This document shows positions 35,801 through 42,030 of a stretch of DNA of 64,000 nt, one piece after another (position 1 is the stretch's first letter; the number at the start of each line of letters is the position of its first letter). Source of the stretch: Bacteroidota bacterium. Lineage in GTDB: Bacteria > Bacteroidota > Bacteroidia > UBA7662 > CANHCV01. The notes beneath the pieces are model-generated. The model made no database searches. It had not been told where the DNA came from and worked only from the letters and a program-made list of their open reading frames with translations. The stretch lies in assembly GCA_947501265.1 (NCBI GenBank), contig CANMVY010000008.1, forward strand, positions 30,952-94,951. Reading direction: 5' to 3'. Position numbers and translations under genes: made by a program.

Positions 35801-38688
35801 CCAATTCTATTCCTTTTAACCAAGGTTTCGAATTTGATATCACGACTTCTTGGACGAATTCTGGTTCGAAGAACTGGATCACTCGTACAGGTGCTGGAAC
35901 AACAGCTACAACAGGTCCTGCTAGCGCATTCCAAGGAACTCGTTACTTGGTTGTTCCAAATACAGGAGCTACAACCATTGATAATTATGTGATCGAATCT
36001 CCTTGTATGGATCTTTCTGGTATGGGTTGTGCTGCGGCTACATTCCGTACTCACATGTATGGAGCGAACATTGGTACCCTTCGTTTGGAAGCTTCAACCA
36101 ACGGTGGTCAAACGTGGAATACCGTTTGGTCTCGCACTGGTCAGCAACAAGCAACCCGTGCAACAGCATGGACCAACAACACCGTTGATGTTGCTTCTTA
36201 CGCTACTTCTTCTACTTCCTTCCGTTTCCGTTACGATGGAATCGTTGGAACTTCTACCATGGAAGTTGCGGTGGATACTTTCCGACTGTCTCCTTCTACA
36301 ACTACGACTTTGACAGCTGATGCATCTCGCACAGCAGGTTCTACGTGTGATATCTTCACTTTTGTGGATCGTACGGCTCCTGCTTCTGTGTCTCGTCGTT
36401 GGAAGATCTCTCCTCCAAACTTTAGCTTGTACGGTGGAACTACCTTAACCGATAGTGTTCTTCGAGTAACCTTTACCAACTCTGGTGCTTATGTGGTTTC
36501 ATTGGATACCGTAACAACAGTTTGTGGAAACACTCAAGTTGGTCCTGGAACTTCTACCAAGATCATTTCTATTGCTGCTCCTGCTGGTGCTGCTGGTCAA
36601 TGGACTGGTGCTCAAGATGCCGATTGGAACAACGGTTGTAACTGGGCAGATGGAATTGCTCCTGGATCTGGTGTAGTTATTACTATTCCTGCGAATATGC
36701 CAAATTATCCAACGGTCTCTGGAAATGTTACCGTGAATGATTTGAGCATTGCTTCTGGTGCAACCATGGAGATTGCTTCTGGTAATACCGTTACAGTACA
36801 AGGAAATATCAACGTAAGTGGATTTGTGAATGGAAGTGGAACCATTAAGGTTGCAGGTGCTAATGACCAATCGATCACAGCAGGTTATATGCCTTCTACA
36901 ACCATTGGTAAGGATACAGCTTCGGCTAATCAAAACTTACTTCTAACTGGTTCTCAGTACGGATTGGTGATGGATTTTGCACGTCAAGCGAATCTTCAAT
37001 CGGTGGATGTTAACGTAAATAACACAACAACGCCAATCACTATTGTGCTACGTAATTCATCCAATGTAACTGTTCGATCAACAACATTTACACCAAGTGG
37101 AAACTTTGGATTCCAAACGGTTAATTTGAATTGGACCGTACCTGCAGGAACCGGTTACAAATTGGTGATGATTACTCCAGCATCTGGTTCTGCTTCTTAT
37201 GGAATGGCAACAACTGGTATTTCTTATCCTTATGCTGCTTCCAATTATGTGAACATCACTTCATCTTGGAATGGAGCAACTACTACGACCACTTCTTACT
37301 ACCACTTCTTCAATGTTCGTGTTGCTGGAGGTACTACCTTGGCTAACTTGAATTTGGAGAAAACTTCAGGTAACGTAGTTCTTCAAGATAACCTCGGTGC
37401 AACTTCTCTTACTTTAAATCTTGGAAATGGTGTAGTTAAGTCATCAGGAATTGTTGACCAAGATTTGCAAACCAACTACGATAATGTGTTCATTACCGAT
37501 GGTTCTGCTTCTGCTGTAACTCGTATTGGTGGAACAGATTCTACCAACTACATCCAAGGCCGCATGGTTCGTAATGTTTCTTCTGGAGCAACAGGTACTT
37601 ATTTGTTCCCAGTAGGATTCTACAATGCTAAAGGAGATACTACAGACCGTCGTAACGGAAAAGTAAAAGGTTTCTATACACCAATGGCTGTTCAGTTCAC
37701 AACAGGTTCTGCAACCAACGGTACATTGACCGGTAGCTACTACGATTACGATCCAATGTGGTACACTGGAAACATCAACAACAAGGATACCGTTGCCGGT
37801 GCTTACGATTTGTTTGACTCTGTATCTGGTGGTGCTGTTGACGTGAAGATGAATGCTCTTTGGAGAGTTGAGAATGAAGGTCTTTCGAACTTCGTTTACA
37901 ACTGGGAAGTTGCAGGTATGACTTTCGATACGACTGGTAACGTTGGTGACGAGTTAGCTGGTTCTACGCTTCGTCTTGTGAAGAAAGAAACATGGAATAC
38001 TGGTAACTGGGAATTCCAAGGAAAGAATGCCGTTGCTGGTTTGATTAGCGACTTCACTGCGAAGAATGCTGCTCGCCGCGATAGCTTGACCTCTTTCAGC
38101 TCTGTTTCTGTAGCCGGTAACGGTCGCGGAAAATCTGGAGAAGGCTTACCTGTTGAATTCGTAAGCTTCACTGCTAAGAAATCTGATCGTAACGCGGTAC
38201 TTACTTGGGTTACTGCTGCCGAAATCAATGTGAATGCGTTTGTAATCGAGCGTTCTATCGATGGTAAAAACTTCGAAGAAATCGGTCGCAAGAATCCACA
38301 AGGACCAAGCACGTACAACTTCACCGATCTACGTCCTGTTTCTGGAACCAACTACTACCGCATCAAGACCATTGATAACGACGGTTCTATCGGTTACAGC
38401 CCAGTTCGTAGCTTGCAATTCTCCGATGCTATCTCCTCTATGAATGTATTCCCGAACCCATTCGTTTCGAACTTGGGTGTTGAGTTGAATGCATCCAAAG
38501 CTGGAGTTGCTCAAATCACCATTATGGACGTAACTGGCCGTAAAGTGTTGATGAGCGTTAATAGCAACGTGAAGAATGGTAAAAACTTCATCCAATTGCC
38601 ACAAGCCGATGACTTGGCTACCGGTTCTTACCTCTTGAAGGTAGAATTCGCAGGTGATGTTGTTTGGACCAAATTGGTGAAAAACTAA
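26860..38688 (+). CDS. Giant T9SS-secreted protein with five beta-helix modules
   Basis: 3942 residues. A signal peptide (about 1-26) is followed by five repeated modules of roughly 500-600 residues, starting near residues 27, 634, 1203, 1802 and 2375. Each is a right-handed parallel beta-helix rich in Asn, Ser and Thr (NNxF, YYGxY turns), closed by a PDxGA(Y/D/L)E signature, then a CARDB-like beta-sandwich (DVxVxxIxSP...VKNxG). After these come a MAM/choice-of-anchor-J-like domain (about 2985-3160), a PKD-like domain, a WTGAQDADWNNGCNW domain (about 3245), and a type A sorting domain (about 3761-3942; FPNPF...GSYLLKVEFAG). Probably a cell-surface or released adhesin or polysaccharide-binding protein; no catalytic site is recognised. 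Own promoter and terminator, monocistronic. Confidence 0.9.
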   Translation: MKQNNALKMRFLLALMAILATIAGYATQLSGSVTINATGTASPTVFRNYNSLITYLTGSGARSDGGPANAAPFGLSGNLTVNVANGTITEKVTIPSTITNLGGANRITFLGNSRTLSVIEYATTATAGDNYVVRVDLADNVTFQNMTIRVASSVSTTTASIALHILGTTTNAANDINVINCNITGVNNSTSTLSGGLIANGSTTTSILSSTGVGARLAVTGCTIAGGYYNMIVGGGSAVTPTSTFRDLRVSNTTFSNANYYGLTLRSCININVSGNTFTGTASANTFSFGIDMSACNGVADATSINNQITVVNNNIFSSMGGRGIYVLSTNGRSTANPNEYVGNVVLGNFRGTSTYQPLYFSSVTNSTIAHNTAAINFSTSSTTSGVFWMSSGTNNKVYNNTFIGNGSSNAMYLGTNTTCTVSNNNLFNWTDNSATAQLVSVSGTTYNKTQLEANSIPQVSNANFSTSQGWANLTNLAGNNGCVLGASLATAGVTAPSVDIAGTTRNATSPTVGAYQIAGVTDDAAVSAVSVQGTAGNQTLVGGQQVVKVLVRNTGSNAITSVSLQYTVSGNTVSQTFTGLSLASCAADTVTFTTPFTLNSGCVSVSVQVNDVNGTFDNNVNNDLGSTQAAIPISAGTYTINSSLPASSSNFTSFAGFLTAASCGGFVGSGNVVVNVNGIYNEQVTFGSIPGLNASRRLIFQGTDTVNSGLWFSGSAAAPHTIRFNTGAQYITFQDMHIRGMNATNAYAVHVFGNAIGLEFKRCNITTASATSYTNVPVMFAASTSGYTPGVAASDILIEDNYIYGGTDGLVITSTSTSTTFAASTHSDNIRILRNRIVNQNGGAGWGAIHMRYVRNVTVDGNFMGVEGSGTQIGGYYGAYFANLLSAPGMPNRINNNVINAASTSYGYYFSASNGPAGVGVSGWNEFIGNRYAPKAGETQSYGAYFASSTRWKMYHNSIYQNNPVTTAYGLYVTGSATDSHQIINNSLVSVAGAPLYLGITPSSSWTITNNNFYNFGGTTLATAGISYTPSTLGTFQTGNINVNQGWVSSEDLSINNACANGIALGITTDAAGNARNATNPDMGALEAQNVAANDVGVVEIINPTNPTSATSQYPKVVVRNGGTATLTSFNVYYAVNGVLSGSEAITGVSIAPCDTKHITFTTPFTPTSGCNSFSAFTILPNGAADGNSNNDSLTIQFGVAVTGTLTLNSGAPASSTNYTSFADLFAALNCSGIGTGGVTINVTGVYNEILTLNPIPGASASNRVRFVGVDTATSKISVANATSPYATIQFNAGANYYTFENMTIEGTSTTGARPIYLSAVAVEGLTIKNCAINVLSNQTSSLFDPVYITNTASTTSNFLFEGNTLRGGYYGIYLNGSASLAGSNPVNRPTNFVFLNNRISDVYYYGAYIYGTNGTQFIGNQVDMRTVGTTTTFSYGAYVYYNGNSATQPFKFNNNQIRGWQNYGAYFYYFNSFPAQSLTSTWYGHSYGMMAEINGNMIPGSGLTVPAQAFYGNGMRAVNMYHNTFLTIASSFAMQVNSISTTYRTDSCNIRNNTLMTKTAAVMTNTATLPAGNYPLWVNVDSFCTVGPNNYYVIDFNEDTSRALANIEGRMYGANPSSGLYYKVDSTLGLTGTSINNSGSFNQSQGITSLTNPTPADGCLNGVNLGVGVDINGVTRNVLGPDMGAYEVPTSTNDVQVFSIPSPVNGAPGSQNVIAKIKNNGSVNVTSVTLKFSVNGGTATSETFTGLNIAPCDTASVYFTATTTIPGGCNNFRVLVDGVNGGADGNALNDTLTRTVSSPMSGTYTIGASGADYSSITAAIDALTCSGVNGPVTFNIASGTYNETDNIPSISGASATNTITFQSAVGNRDSVTIAYATTASNLAVLKFTSAQYVTLKNLTVQNTVATSSSRAIEIAGGNVITLENVEMLNPTTTTTTYGLYNYTTGSDSVTLNNCLVLGGYYGIYNYGASATRHSNSTITNTTVSGAYYYGVYTYYNDGLVFTSNVIRNFGNTTNYGFYSYYLYNTTRQSVVSNNRIRANGGYGLYMYYTDYGVNGVRTPITNNMVSVGSSANTTTAAGIYTYGLRGTDIHHNTVRVEGTTTTYGLYYSTGTSGVVANTAYNNIFANFGANANAYGFYYGASATYNGSFISDSNNIYSDVNGNVAYYSPTTSAYGTLAAFATASSTNYLDTGSISVMPQFLAIDDLHLSGVSHTTMGNRGKVLSAITTDIDGQTRCPNVGCPGSTSRPDLGADEFEPLAADAGATAVIASSFCPSVAGPVTVRVRNFSATDTMTAVTINWELSTNGGAWVAQTPFNATGLTVSPGSTSDEVVGNLTLSVGNVYQVRAFTSSPNGVTDLNNINDTVVGAGFSASLSGTITVGGATPMYPTLDAAFADLASKGVCGPTTLLVRSMTVTTPVQLNNVPGASATNTILVTPDAGATVNIAVPTSTTAGYALNINRADFVTIQGLNISRTAGGTAGYAVLLSGGNDGVEIRNCNISVITGTTTTLVPIYNASAAGDTMTNVKIVGNTITNGYYGMYLYESSARKAYGMVIDSNNFIGQYYYGIYAYYIMDGVKIRYNNIQKNSNSNTTNYGILSYYGASNATVGQAEIAYNTVVGNNLAANSTYGIQTGYFVGGVSLHDNYVRGTNRLLYMYGNTWEGNATYKTRIYNNQFIQENGTSALQGVLYIASNGTDPVVADVVHNNVVINSVTGSGAAGVVFQNAGVQDSLVFANNNIQTLNGAIPVLIYGAPGANGLADRNNYRADNASWYAGVYNTTAGNWTVFSDKSSWYAATGMDTNSVSVDPGYLSATDLHVTNQLLDGTGTYLADYPTDMDGQARNSTTPDIGADEFTPSPYDVAVISSPYPVYVGGCSASANDSIVIRLKNFGTATVTFGAGDSLYVTTSGVNPQNYGVSLSGSIISGGTMDVTVTNSYNLAIVGTHTINAYGVFNSFADGYAGNNNMVERSVNRPASVTATNSIPFNQGFEFDITTSWTNSGSKNWITRTGAGTTATTGPASAFQGTRYLVVPNTGATTIDNYVIESPCMDLSGMGCAAATFRTHMYGANIGTLRLEASTNGGQTWNTVWSRTGQQQATRATAWTNNTVDVASYATSSTSFRFRYDGIVGTSTMEVAVDTFRLSPSTTTTLTADASRTAGSTCDIFTFVDRTAPASVSRRWKISPPNFSLYGGTTLTDSVLRVTFTNSGAYVVSLDTVTTVCGNTQVGPGTSTKIISIAAPAGAAGQWTGAQDADWNNGCNWADGIAPGSGVVITIPANMPNYPTVSGNVTVNDLSIASGATMEIASGNTVTVQGNINVSGFVNGSGTIKVAGANDQSITAGYMPSTTIGKDTASANQNLLLTGSQYGLVMDFARQANLQSVDVNVNNTTTPITIVLRNSSNVTVRSTTFTPSGNFGFQTVNLNWTVPAGTGYKLVMITPASGSASYGMATTGISYPYAASNYVNITSSWNGATTTTTSYYHFFNVRVAGGTTLANLNLEKTSGNVVLQDNLGATSLTLNLGNGVVKSSGIVDQDLQTNYDNVFITDGSASAVTRIGGTDSTNYIQGRMVRNVSSGATGTYLFPVGFYNAKGDTTDRRNGKVKGFYTPMAVQFTTGSATNGTLTGSYYDYDPMWYTGNINNKDTVAGAYDLFDSVSGGAVDVKMNALWRVENEGLSNFVYNWEVAGMTFDTTGNVGDELAGSTLRLVKKETWNTGNWEFQGKNAVAGLISDFTAKNAARRDSLTSFSSVSVAGNGRGKSGEGLPVEFVSFTAKKSDRNAVLTWVTAAEINVNAFVIERSIDGKNFEEIGRKNPQGPSTYNFTDLRPVSGTNYYRIKTIDNDGSIGYSPVRSLQFSDAISSMNVFPNPFVSNLGVELNASKAGVAQITIMDVTGRKVLMSVNSNVKNGKNFIQLPQADDLATGSYLLKVEFAGDVVWTKLVKN

Positions 38689-38712
38689 GAACCAACCTTT
38701 CTATTCATAAAA

Positions 38713-38746
38713 GAAAAGGGGCTGCCAATTGGCGGCCCCTTTCTTT
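38713..38746. terminator. Bidirectional terminator between the giant gene and ssb
   Basis: AAGGGGCTGCC-AATT-GGCGGCCCCTT stem-loop with an A-tract on one side and a T-tract on the other, placed between two convergent stop codons. Confidence 0.85.
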
Positions 38747-38753
38747 TTCAGCC

Positions 38754-39104
38754 TTATGCTTCTTGCGGTTCCGCTTCACGTACCGCAGCAACAGGAAGCA
38801 ATTCTTTTGCGTTTACTTCAATCGCTACGTGCTCTTTCCCGTCTTTGTCCATGTACTTGCGTTTCACCAGCTTCCCTTCGACTTGGACTTTCATCCCTTT
38901 CTTCAGTTGCTGGCCCGCAAAATCGGCCAATTTTCCCCAAGCTACCACGTCGTGCCACGTTGTTATTTCTTTGAATGTTCCATCTTTTTCTCTTTGGAAT
39001 TCATTCGTAGCCATCCCAAATCGGGCTAACTTTTTCCCTTCTCCAAGGTCTCTTACCTCAGGATCGCGACCCAGGCGACCCAAAAGTTTACAATAGTTTT
39101 TCAT
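38754..39104 (-). CDS. ssb: Single-stranded DNA-binding protein, short form
   Basis: OB-fold protein of 116 residues that coats single-stranded DNA in replication and repair. Typical SSB sequence: CKLLGRLGRDPEVR near the start, KLARFGMATNEFQREKDG, TTWHDVVAWGKLAD and GKLVKRKYMDKDGKEH. The tail is very short and ends EAEPQEA; the acidic tip (DDxPF) that recruits repair proteins in longer SSBs is missing, so this may be a secondary SSB or the compact Bacteroidota form. The ATG at 39104 is chosen over an upstream alternative start because MKNYCKLLGRLGRDPE fits the family N-terminus. It is divergent from nth, sharing an upstream region that contains a phased AAACG array. Confidence 0.93.
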   Translation of the reverse strand: MKNYCKLLGRLGRDPEVRDLGEGKKLARFGMATNEFQREKDGTFKEITTWHDVVAWGKLADFAGQQLKKGMKVQVEGKLVKRKYMDKDGKEHVAIEVNAKELLPVAAVREAEPQEA

Positions 39105-39181
39105 ACAGTTTTCTTTTTGATGTTCAACGTTCAAGGCCTTGTTGTTTGAACAGTACAAAGTTGAAATCAACCCAAGAATTT

Positions 39182-39229
39182 ATCCGTATATGAAACGTTT
39201 ATAAACGTTTAAAAACGGATAATCCGTAT
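39182..39229. promoter_or_regulatory. Phased AAACG array (perfect 18-bp palindrome) between ssb and nth
   Basis: AAACG occurs at 39193, 39203 and 39213, 10 bp apart. AAACGTTTATAAACGTTT (39193-39210) is a perfect palindrome, flanked by inverted ATCCGT (39182-39187) and ACGGAT (39215-39220). It is the same word and spacing as in the four element B copies, here immediately upstream of the nth -7 box, a position suited to an operator. Confidence 0.65.
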
Positions 39230-39234
39230 TTTTG
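39227..39234 (+). promoter_or_regulatory. TATTTTTG -7 box of nth
   Basis: Perfect TAnnTTTG match. Predicted start near 39241, 12 nt before the ATG at 39253. The -33 position falls inside the AAACG array rather than on a TTTG. Confidence 0.5.
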
Positions 39235-39252
39235 AGCTTCAATCCAAACAAT

Positions 39253-39891
39253 ATGCCGGAAAAAAAGTGGACCAAAAAAATAAAAGCGGCTTTTATACAA
39301 GAGCAATTGGAGACGTTTTTTCCGGAAACACCCATCCCTTTAGATCACTCCGATCCCTATTCTCTATTAATTGCGGTTCTACTTTCCGCTCAATGCACCG
39401 ACGAGCGGGTCAATAAGGTTACGCCTCACCTTTTCAAAAAAGCCGATAATCCTTTCGATATGGTTCGGCTTTCGGTTCCTGAAATTCGCGAAATTGTGCT
39501 TCCATGTGGTCTTTCAGAAAACAAATCAAAAGCCATTCATCGGCTTTCTGAAATTTTAATCGAAAAGTACAACGGTGAAGTCCCAAAAACGTTTGAAGCG
39601 TTGGAAGAATTGCCTGGTGTTGGACACAAAACAGCGAGTGTGGTGATGTCGCAGGCTTTCGGGGTGCCCGCATTTCCGGTTGATACCCATATTCACCGAC
39701 TTGCTACCCGATGGAAGCTCACATCTGGAAAGAATGTGGTTGAAACCGAGCGTGATCTAAAAAAGTTGTTTCCAGAAGAGTTGTGGAATAAACTTCATCT
39801 TCAGATTATTTTCTACGGTAGAAAATTCTGTCCTGCAAGGGCGCATGACGTAGAAAAGTGTCCGATTTGTTCTGCATTTGGTGTGAAGTAG
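39253..39891 (+). CDS. nth: Endonuclease III (base-excision repair glycosylase/AP lyase)
   Basis: HhH-GPD DNA glycosylase that removes oxidised pyrimidines and cleaves the AP site. The 212-residue product carries LLSAQCTDERVN near 43-54, the helix-hairpin-helix LPGVGHKTASVV (120-131) with catalytic Lys126, and Asp144 in FPVDTHIHR. The C-terminal Fe-S loop is atypical: Cys193-x9-Cys203-x2-Cys206 and then the protein ends, so the usual C-x6-C-x2-C-x5-C lacks its fourth cysteine and has a longer first spacing. It may not hold a normal 4Fe-4S cluster, though this could be a lineage trait. The ATG at 39253 is preferred over TTG 39232, which overlaps the -7 box. Confidence 0.93.
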   Translation: MPEKKWTKKIKAAFIQEQLETFFPETPIPLDHSDPYSLLIAVLLSAQCTDERVNKVTPHLFKKADNPFDMVRLSVPEIREIVLPCGLSENKSKAIHRLSEILIEKYNGEVPKTFEALEELPGVGHKTASVVMSQAFGVPAFPVDTHIHRLATRWKLTSGKNVVETERDLKKLFPEELWNKLHLQIIFYGRKFCPARAHDVEKCPICSAFGVK

Positions 39892-40170
39892 GTGTGGACA
39901 CGGTTTTCTTCCATGGTGAGATAGTTTGGGGCCGCATTTTGTCGTGGCTTTCAGCCCTCACTGATATAGGCATTTAGAAATCATTTGATGTAAAAAAGAC
40001 CTTGGGAGATTGAGGGAATGTAAATTTGTTTCAGGACGAAAACAAAAAACAACCGAAAAACGGTAAACTTTTTTAGGACGGGTCATCATTCAAACTTAAA
40101 GGGTAAACTAGGTGAACTCCGCCCGAGTTTCCCAATGCACTTTTATTGGGTTTGCACCCACTAACCTTGC

Positions 40171-40353
40171 AAAAAAAATGAATTGACGCTAAGGGGGATA
40201 AATCCCCCGCCCCCACCGTGAGCAATTTACGACTTTTTTGGACGTTAGTCGTAAATGAAACGTTTATAAACGTAAGTAAACGATTATATACGTTTCAATA
40301 CGGTTAAAATTTTTAATTGACGTAAATTTGTCGTGGGAGGGGGCGGAGCTCCC
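40171..40353 (+). repeat. Dispersed element B, copy 4
   Basis: GGGGGATAAATCCCCC palindrome, CAATTTACG arm, AAACG at 40258, 40268 and 40278 with ATACG in the next two 10-bp steps, then CGTAAATTTG (-7-like TAAATTTG at 40322-40329). It ends in GGGAG...CTCCC rather than GGGGGC...GCCCCC, so the terminal hairpin is kept with different bases. Confidence 0.8.
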
Positions 40354-40371
40354 AGAGCCCGGTCGAAGGGA

Positions 40372-40393
40372 GGTCCCTGAGCCTGTCGAAGGG
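40372..40393. repeat. Short interspersed repeat GGTCCCTGAGCCTGTCGAAGG
   Basis: Closest copy to the frequently seen CCTTCGACAGGCTCAGGGAC form. A half copy (GGTCGAAGGG) precedes it at 40361. Confidence 0.8.
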
Positions 40394-40476
40394 TAGCCCA
40401 GGTTTTCTGTAGGGCTAATTTCTAAGAAGTGAATGAAGAAATTTTTCTAAATAACCGCTAATCCATTAAGAAGGAA

Positions 40477-40566
40477 AAAATTGGAAACGGTTGAAACGGC
40501 TCTATACCTTAACTTTACTTCCGGGGAGGGGTTGGTGTTCCCTGAGTTTATCGAAGGGAGTTGTCC
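40477..40566 (+). repeat. Dispersed element A, copy 4
   Basis: AAAATTGGAAACGGTTGAAA, CGGCTCTATACCTTAAC, TTTACTTCCGGGGAGGGG and TTGGTGTTCCCTGAGTTT. Same orientation as copies 3 and 5. Confidence 0.85.
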
Positions 40567-40663
40567 CTCGTTCCTGTCTAATTTTTTTTGGGATCTTTTT
40601 CTCTTGATCTTGATAAAATTTTTGGGAATAGTGTTTTTTTGAAACCTTTTTTTTGTTGAGGAA

Positions 40664-40754
40664 AAAATTGGAAACGGTTGAAACGGCTCTATTCCTTAAC
40701 TTTATTTTCGGGGAAGGTTGGTGTTCCCTGAGTTCATCGAAGGGCGTTGTCCCC
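40664..40754 (+). repeat. Dispersed element A, copy 5
   Basis: Second direct copy in this island, 187 bp after copy 4, more diverged in the middle (TTTATTTTCGGGGAAGG). Confidence 0.85.
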
Positions 40755-40822
40755 GTTTTCGACTATTAATTGACATACCCTGAATTCTTGGAATTACAAT
40801 TCAAAAGAAACTATGCAAGGGC

Positions 40823-40870
40823 GGTCCCTGTGTTTCATCGAAGGGTGGTCCCTGAGCCTGCCGTACCGAG
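40823..40870. repeat. Two adjacent degenerate GGTCCCTG...CGAAGGG short repeats
   Basis: GGTCCCTGTGTTTCATCGAA followed by GGG, then GGTCCCTGAGCCTGCCGTAC about 24 bp later. Confidence 0.65.
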
Positions 40871-41005
40871 GGTCGGAATTTTCTCAAAAGTTGAAGATAA
40901 TAGCTTGAAATGCTCTGAAATTCAGGAAATTGAATCAGGTGTTTTTTATCGCTAGAGCTCTTGGTTTTCTATTTCCGAAGGAGAATTGGACTTGAAAAGC
41001 TCTGT

Positions 41006-42028
41006 TTACGACTTTTTCTCCATCAAATCATCCATCGCTGCTTCGATTTCCGCCAACGTAATGCGGGCGATGCACGGAAATTCAGGAGTAATGCAATGCA
41101 CCTCATCGCACGGATTGCACTCCAATTCATGGTGAATGACTTTGGTATTTACCGATACAGGACCAAATACTTTTCGTTCGGAAGGACCAAACAAAGCCAC
41201 GCAGGGAATCTCCAAATTTGAAGCCAAGTGCATGGGCCCGCTATCGTTTCCTACCATCACCTCGCAGCGCTTACAAAGCCCAGCATACGCCAATAAATCG
41301 CCTTCGCCGATGAACGAAAATGTTGTGAAATTCAATTGAGATTGAATTTTTTCTACGTGTTTTCGATCGTCTTCTGCTCCCACAAAAACCACATCCCAAC
41401 CGTATTTCTGGTGCATCAGTTCGGCAAGCGAACGAAAACCGTCTAAACTCCACCGCTTCAGCAGCTTGCCGGCACCAATATGGATAATTCCAAACTTTTC
41501 GATGGCCAATCGCTGTAAAAATAAATCGGCTTGATCTTGTTTGCGAGGCGGAATCACCAAATTAGCAGAATTCAATTTCGAATCGGTCAACAGCGGGGCA
41601 ATCACTTGAAAATTGGTTTCAATTTCGTGCGGATGTCCGGCTTTTCTGTTTTTCATTCGAATACTGCCTCGATTCAATCGGTAACGAATGCGCGATTTTT
41701 GAGCAAAGGCTAACGACTTTTCGCTTTCCCGAAAATCAACCATCAGGTCAAAATGACCTTCGGGCTGAAGGCCCTCCGAAATGCGTTGGTAAATTCCCGG
41801 TTCGCCTTCCAAAAGAGATAAAGCAGGAGCCTTCGCCCATACGACGATTTCTGAATTCGGAAATTGTTGAAGGAGGGTTCTCAACGCCGGTAACGTTAAA
41901 ACCATGTCTCCAATTTCGTCGGCACGATGAACCAAGATTCGTTTTGGATTTCCTATGTTTTTTTTGAAAAGATTGATCCATCGGGACCTTAAATGAGAAC
42001 GGAAATACAATTTTTTCTGAGGATCCAT
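41006..42028 (-). CDS. Glycosyltransferase family 9 (heptosyltransferase-like)
   Basis: GT9 family enzyme, relatives of which add heptose to the LPS inner core. The 340-residue product has RILVHRADEIGDMVLTLPAL near residues 31-50 (Rossmann start of the family), FGIIHIGAGKLLKRWS in the middle, and GNDSGPMHLASNLEIPCVALFGPS near 255-278, the nucleotide-sugar site. A Cys-rich ELECNPCDEVHCI stretch near the end is usual in this family. The ATG at 42028, two bases after the stop of the upstream glycosyltransferase, is preferred over one at 42091. The exact sugar is not predictable. Last gene of the minus-strand envelope operon. Confidence 0.88.
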   Translation of the reverse strand: MDPQKKLYFRSHLRSRWINLFKKNIGNPKRILVHRADEIGDMVLTLPALRTLLQQFPNSEIVVWAKAPALSLLEGEPGIYQRISEGLQPEGHFDLMVDFRESEKSLAFAQKSRIRYRLNRGSIRMKNRKAGHPHEIETNFQVIAPLLTDSKLNSANLVIPPRKQDQADLFLQRLAIEKFGIIHIGAGKLLKRWSLDGFRSLAELMHQKYGWDVVFVGAEDDRKHVEKIQSQLNFTTFSFIGEGDLLAYAGLCKRCEVMVGNDSGPMHLASNLEIPCVALFGPSERKVFGPVSVNTKVIHHELECNPCDEVHCITPEFPCIARITLAEIEAAMDDLMEKKS

Positions 42029-42030
42029 TC

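Larger units (their letters stand above)
39892..41005. other. Intergenic repeat island 4 (no gene)
   Basis: Between convergent nth and the glycosyltransferase. Nothing is recognised in about 39892-40165. Then come element B (40171-40353), a short repeat at 40372, two direct copies of element A (40477-40566 and 40664-40754), and further short repeats (40823-40870). A 61-codon frame at 40770-40955 runs through repeats and is not supported as a gene. Confidence 0.75.

Noticed and set aside
40770..40955. 61-codon open frame in island 4
   Set aside because: It runs through two degenerate short repeats, lacks a promoter or family resemblance, and has biased composition.
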